Both the position numbers and the translations under genes were made by a program. A DNA stretch of 64,000 bases from Erythrobacter sp. Alg231-14 (GTDB taxonomy: Bacteria; Pseudomonadota; Alphaproteobacteria; Sphingomonadales; Sphingomonadaceae): assembly GCF_900149685.1 (NCBI RefSeq), contig NZ_LT702999.1:1798001-1862000 (forward strand), read 5' to 3'. The notes beneath the pieces were generated by a model. It made no database searches and had not been told where the DNA came from. It saw only the letters and a program-made list of their open reading frames with translations. How positions within the stretch are numbered: position 1 is the stretch's first letter; each line of letters starts with the position of its first letter. Positions 61,143 to 64,000 of the stretch are shown here, piece by piece.

Positions 61143-62456
61143 TCAGTCTTCGCTGGGTTCTTCTGCGATCTTGCGCGCCAAGATTTTATCGATCCGGCGG
61201 TTGTCCATTTCGGCTATTTCAAATCTCCAACCTTGGTCGGTGAAGCTTTCGCCCACCAATGGCAGCTTCTTCATCACCGACAGCGCATAGCCCGCTGCGG
61301 TTCCGAATTCGCGCGTCTCGCCATATTCCAAGCCAAGCCTGTCGGCGAGCCCATCGGCAGAAAGCGCGCCCGACACCAACAAGGATCCATCGGTGCATTC
61401 GATGATCTGTGGCGCGTCGCCTTGGTCTTTATCGCTGGCAAAGTTACCCGCGATCGCGGTCAGCAAATCGACCGGTGTGACGACGCCTTCGAAATGGCCG
61501 TATTCATCGTGAACAACCGCCATCGCCGTGTCTGCGGATTGCAAGACGCGCAAGGCATCCATCGCATCCAATTGGTCCGGCACCACTTCGGCTTTGTGCA
61601 TCATCTTGCGGATGGAGACGGGCTCTCCCGCGACAAGTTTGGCCAAGACTTCGCGGACTTTCACAATGCCCAAGATCGCATCGGGCGACCCTTCTGCGAC
61701 AGGTAAAAGCGAATGCGGACTGTCTTCAATTGAGGCGCGGATTTGCGATTTGTCCGCGTCCGCCTCAATCCAATCGAGTTCGGTGCGCGGCGTCATCATT
61801 TCCCGCACTGGCCGTTCGGCAAGGCGGACGACGCCGGTCAAAATCTGATGCTGTTCCGCCTCGATCACCCCGGATCGTGTTGCATCTGCAAAGATCATCT
61901 GAAGCTCTTGCGCGGTCAACGATTGCTGCCCCTTTGAACGAATTCCAAAGAGGGAAATGATCCCAGCCGATGATGTGTCCAAGACCCAAACCAACGGCGC
62001 GGCGACTTTTGCCATCAACGACATCGGCCGGGCCATAATCACCGAAATCGGAACGGCGTTGCGCAGGGCGAGCTGTTTCGGGACGAGCTCCCCTACGACC
62101 AAGCTGAAATAGGTTGTGACCGCAATGACAACGACAAAGCCGGCCTGTCCCGACATATCTTGAGGCACGCCCAATCGGGCCAAGCGTTCCCCGACCGGCG
62201 TGCCAAGACTTGCCCCGGAATACGCGCCTGCGATGATCCCGATTAAGGTGATCCCGATTTGAACGGTTGAAAGGAATTTGCCGGGGTCCGCGGCCAATCG
62301 CACCGCAATGCCCGCACCAGCCGACCCGTTGTCATGCCGCGCCTTAAGCGTGCTGGTCTTTGCCGAAACGATTGCCAATTCGGACATGGCAAAGACGCCG
62401 TTGAGCACAATCAGCCCGGCGATGATGAATAAGTCTGTCCAAGGAAACGGGGTCAC
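61143..62456 (-). CDS. CNNM/CorC-type membrane protein (hemolysin family)
   Basis: 437 residues from GTG at 62456. The N-terminal DUF21 domain has about four membrane segments. CBS-domain pair features appear at RPVREMMTPRTEL and HDEYGHFEGVVTPVDLLTA. The C-terminal CorC_HlyC domain ends FEIAEMDNRRIDKI. Relatives help transport or sense magnesium and related ions. It is a single gene. Confidence 0.88.
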   Translation of the reverse strand: MTPFPWTDLFIIAGLIVLNGVFAMSELAIVSAKTSTLKARHDNGSAGAGIAVRLAADPGKFLSTVQIGITLIGIIAGAYSGASLGTPVGERLARLGVPQDMSGQAGFVVVIAVTTYFSLVVGELVPKQLALRNAVPISVIMARPMSLMAKVAAPLVWVLDTSSAGIISLFGIRSKGQQSLTAQELQMIFADATRSGVIEAEQHQILTGVVRLAERPVREMMTPRTELDWIEADADKSQIRASIEDSPHSLLPVAEGSPDAILGIVKVREVLAKLVAGEPVSIRKMMHKAEVVPDQLDAMDALRVLQSADTAMAVVHDEYGHFEGVVTPVDLLTAIAGNFASDKDQGDAPQIIECTDGSLLVSGALSADGLADRLGLEYGETREFGTAAGYALSVMKKLPLVGESFTDQGWRFEIAEMDNRRIDKILARKIAEEPSED

Positions 62457-62665
62457 AATTATCGCGCTAGCACAAATGCGCTGTCTTGCCAGCCACGTCT
62501 TGTCAGCCGCCGCTGTAAACTTGTGAGATTGGCCTGTGCCGGGTTACATGAGTTTACGCATCGTTCATCATGCCGCAAATTACGGGCGACCAATAGAATT
62601 TGTGAACACAAGTCGCTGCGACCGCCTAGTTTGCGGGCGGAAGATTCCAATCGGAGGATTACACA

Positions 62666-63361
62666 ATGAAAACATCACGCATTTTGCTCTCGAGCACCGC
62701 TGCTCTCGCTATGCTCGGGACGAGCGCTTGCGTCACGGACCCCAACACCGGTGAACGCAAAATCTCGCGCACTGCTGTCGGCGCCGGCCTTGGCGGAACG
62801 CTTGGCTATTTGTTGGGCGGCGCGATTGGTGGTGATGCGGCGCGCATTATTGGCGCGGGCATTGGCGGTTCGGCCGGGGCCGTGGTTGGCAAGCAATTTG
62901 ACGATCAGATCCGCGAACTCGATGAAGAGCTTGAAGGGACCGGCGTCGATGTCGAAGAAGTCGGCGATCAAGACGCCATCCTCGTTCGCTTGCCCGACGG
63001 CGTTACGTTTGCGCGCGGTTCGTCCGACATTAATCCGGGCTTTTACGATTCGCTCAATTCGGTCGCGACCAGCTTGATCAATTATCCCAACAGCTTGATC
63101 GACGTTTACGGCTTTACCGACACGACGGGGTCGGATGCGTTGAACCAACGTCTTTCAGAACAACGCGCGCAGGCGGTTGCGGACTATCTGGCCGCTCGCG
63201 GTGTCGCGCGCAGCCGTTTGGAAACACGCGGCTATGGTGAAAGCTACGATTATCTGCGCGTCAAAACCGCCGATGGTGTGGATGAGCCGATGAACCGCCG
63301 GGTTGAAATCAAAATCATCCCCATCAGCCAGGATGACGTGAACGCCGCTCGCACCCAGTAA
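62666..63361 (+). CDS. OmpA-family peptidoglycan-associated lipoprotein
   Basis: 231 residues. The lipobox TSAC (cysteine 22) follows a signal peptide. A Gly-rich segment (about 40-85) with glycine-zipper repeats (GGTLGYLLGGAIGG) precedes the C-terminal OmpA domain, with NQRLSEQRAQAVADYL and MNRRVEIKI. It probably anchors the outer membrane to peptidoglycan. GGAGG precedes the ATG. A strong terminator follows. Confidence 0.9.
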   Translation: MKTSRILLSSTAALAMLGTSACVTDPNTGERKISRTAVGAGLGGTLGYLLGGAIGGDAARIIGAGIGGSAGAVVGKQFDDQIRELDEELEGTGVDVEEVGDQDAILVRLPDGVTFARGSSDINPGFYDSLNSVATSLINYPNSLIDVYGFTDTTGSDALNQRLSEQRAQAVADYLAARGVARSRLETRGYGESYDYLRVKTADGVDEPMNRRVEIKIIPISQDDVNAARTQ

Positions 63362-63382
63362 GCGGCCGAAGACCGAACCAGC

Positions 63383-63413
63383 AAAGGCCGGTCCTATTCG
63401 GGCCGGCCTTTTT
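63383..63413. terminator. Strong hairpin terminator overlapping the next gene's end
   Basis: A nine-base perfect stem, AAAGGCCGG/CCGGCCTTT, with an 11-base loop and a T run. It is 22 bases after the OmpA stop and overlaps the last codons of the convergent inositol-monophosphatase-like gene. Confidence 0.8.
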
Positions 63414-64000
63414 GCGTCAATTGCTGGGCTCTATCGGCTAGCCGATCGATCGCTGCACCGTGAATATCGGGTGCGCACACCAAAACCCCAAAATCACGCG
63501 GATCGTGTTTGTTGTAGGCCAAAGGCTTCCCAAACGCGTCCGACACCTTTGCCCCAGCCTCGCGCGCAATGAGCGTGGCGGCGGCGATGTCCCATTCAAA
63601 GCCCCAGCGCAAAGTCGCCAGCAAATCGGCACGATTATCGGCAACCATTGCGATCCTAAGCGCAATCGAGTTTGGTTTTTCCACCAGAACCAGATCCGAA
63701 TCCGCGCTGGGCAATTGATCGGCGGGCACACGCGCGCCCACAAATTCCTGACGCGCGCTGGATTTGAGCGATTTTTCATTCAATGTTGCGCCCTGTCCGG
63801 CGACGGAGAACCATTCTTCGTCGCGCGCGGGCGCTGCCAGCATCCCGATCAAGGGTTTTCCATTGCTGATCAATGCAACAGACACCGACCATCCGGGGCG
63901 GCCATTTACAAAATCGCGGGTACCATCAATCGGATCGACCAACCAGATCAGGTCGCTTTTCGTGCGCGCTTTGTCATCGGCCGTTTCTTCCGATAGCCAA
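63394..64000 (-). CDS. Inositol monophosphatase/CysQ-family phosphatase, 5' end cut
   Basis: The frame continues to the window edge on the minus strand without a start. The metal-binding motif is WLVDPIDGTRDFVNG and the second is EWDIAAATLIAREAGAKV. Immediately upstream of WLVDP is the EE-containing segment WLSEETADD, consistent with family motif A. It may hydrolyse inositol phosphate or 3'-phosphoadenosine 5'-phosphate. Which one cannot be decided from the part seen. Confidence 0.85.
   Translation of the reverse strand, partial: WLSEETADDKARTKSDLIWLVDPIDGTRDFVNGRPGWSVSVALISNGKPLIGMLAAPARDEEWFSVAGQGATLNEKSLKSSARQEFVGARVPADQLPSADSDLVLVEKPNSIALRIAMVADNRADLLATLRWGFEWDIAAATLIAREAGAKVSDAFGKPLAYNKHDPRDFGVLVCAPDIHGAAIDRLADRAQQLTQKGRPE

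Noticed and set aside
1-64000. CRISPR arrays, insertion sequences or prophage
   Set aside because: No spaced direct repeats, transposase, integrase or phage structural genes were seen.

Overview
The window looks like chromosomal DNA of an alphaproteobacterium, most likely a sphingomonad (Sphingomonadales, Erythrobacteraceae/Sphingomonadaceae type). The reasons are a large TonB-dependent receptor beside oxygenase genes, GGGAGAG-type ribosome binding sites, the lspA/DUF3035 lipoprotein pair, and an intermediate-to-high GC content judged by eye. There is no CRISPR array, transposase, integrase or phage gene. No stretch longer than about 300 bases lacks a gene.

Layout. (1) 1-4444 is ordinary chromosome: a truncated EamA transporter, a threonine-aldolase-like enzyme, a small GNAT-like protein and a pair of membrane PH-domain (YdbS/YdbT-type) proteins. 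(2) 4615-50639 is an almost uninterrupted catabolic supercluster of about 46 kb with roughly 40 genes. It holds three Rieske oxygenase alpha subunits, two cytochrome P450s, a KstD-like flavoprotein, a molybdopterin oxidoreductase with its own MobA, eight SDRs, three zinc-free MDR reductases, two acyl-CoA ligases, two acyl-CoA dehydrogenases, a thiolase-like protein with a DUF35 partner, a crotonase, a PaaI thioesterase, six SnoaL-fold proteins (one a limonene-epoxide-hydrolase homologue), two NmrA proteins, two VOC proteins, two ThuA proteins, an MFS transporter, a TonB receptor, a LuxR-type regulator, and TPP-dependent E1 alpha/beta with a free lipoyl domain. (3) 50846-50920 is tRNA-Thr(GGT), whose 3' end faces the cluster. 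(4) 51023-64000 is housekeeping: gpmA, purE, purK, folA, an M19 dipeptidase, ribF, a GDPD-family protein, ileS, lspA, a DUF3035 lipoprotein, a CNNM/CorC protein, an OmpA-type lipoprotein and a truncated inositol-monophosphatase-family gene.

How the cluster may work (inference). A hydrophobic, probably polycyclic terpenoid- or steroid-like compound would enter through the TonB receptor and MFS carrier. The Rieske enzymes and P450s would hydroxylate it, SDRs, MDRs and the flavoprotein would adjust its oxidation state, and the SnoaL/LEH-type proteins would isomerise or hydrate it. The two ligases would make CoA esters. The module at 33047-40712 (P450, ACAD, DUF35, thiolase-like, SDR, ThuA, ACAD, DECR-like) resembles steroid side-chain removal by a split acyl-CoA dehydrogenase and an Ltp2-type aldolase. 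The substrate cannot be named from sequence. No ferredoxin or ferredoxin reductase, no ring-cleaving extradiol dioxygenase of normal length and no luxI lie in the window, so parts of the pathway must be elsewhere.

Points most worth a second look: an Asp in the apparent metal-ligand position of the molybdoenzyme; a zinc-less DUF35 beside a thiolase lacking the usual His and second Cys; E1 subunits with a stand-alone lipoyl domain and no E2; three consecutive tetraloop hairpins in the TonB receptor leader; and an AAAGTGCGAG-like element recurring upstream of several cluster operons, which may be a shared operator.
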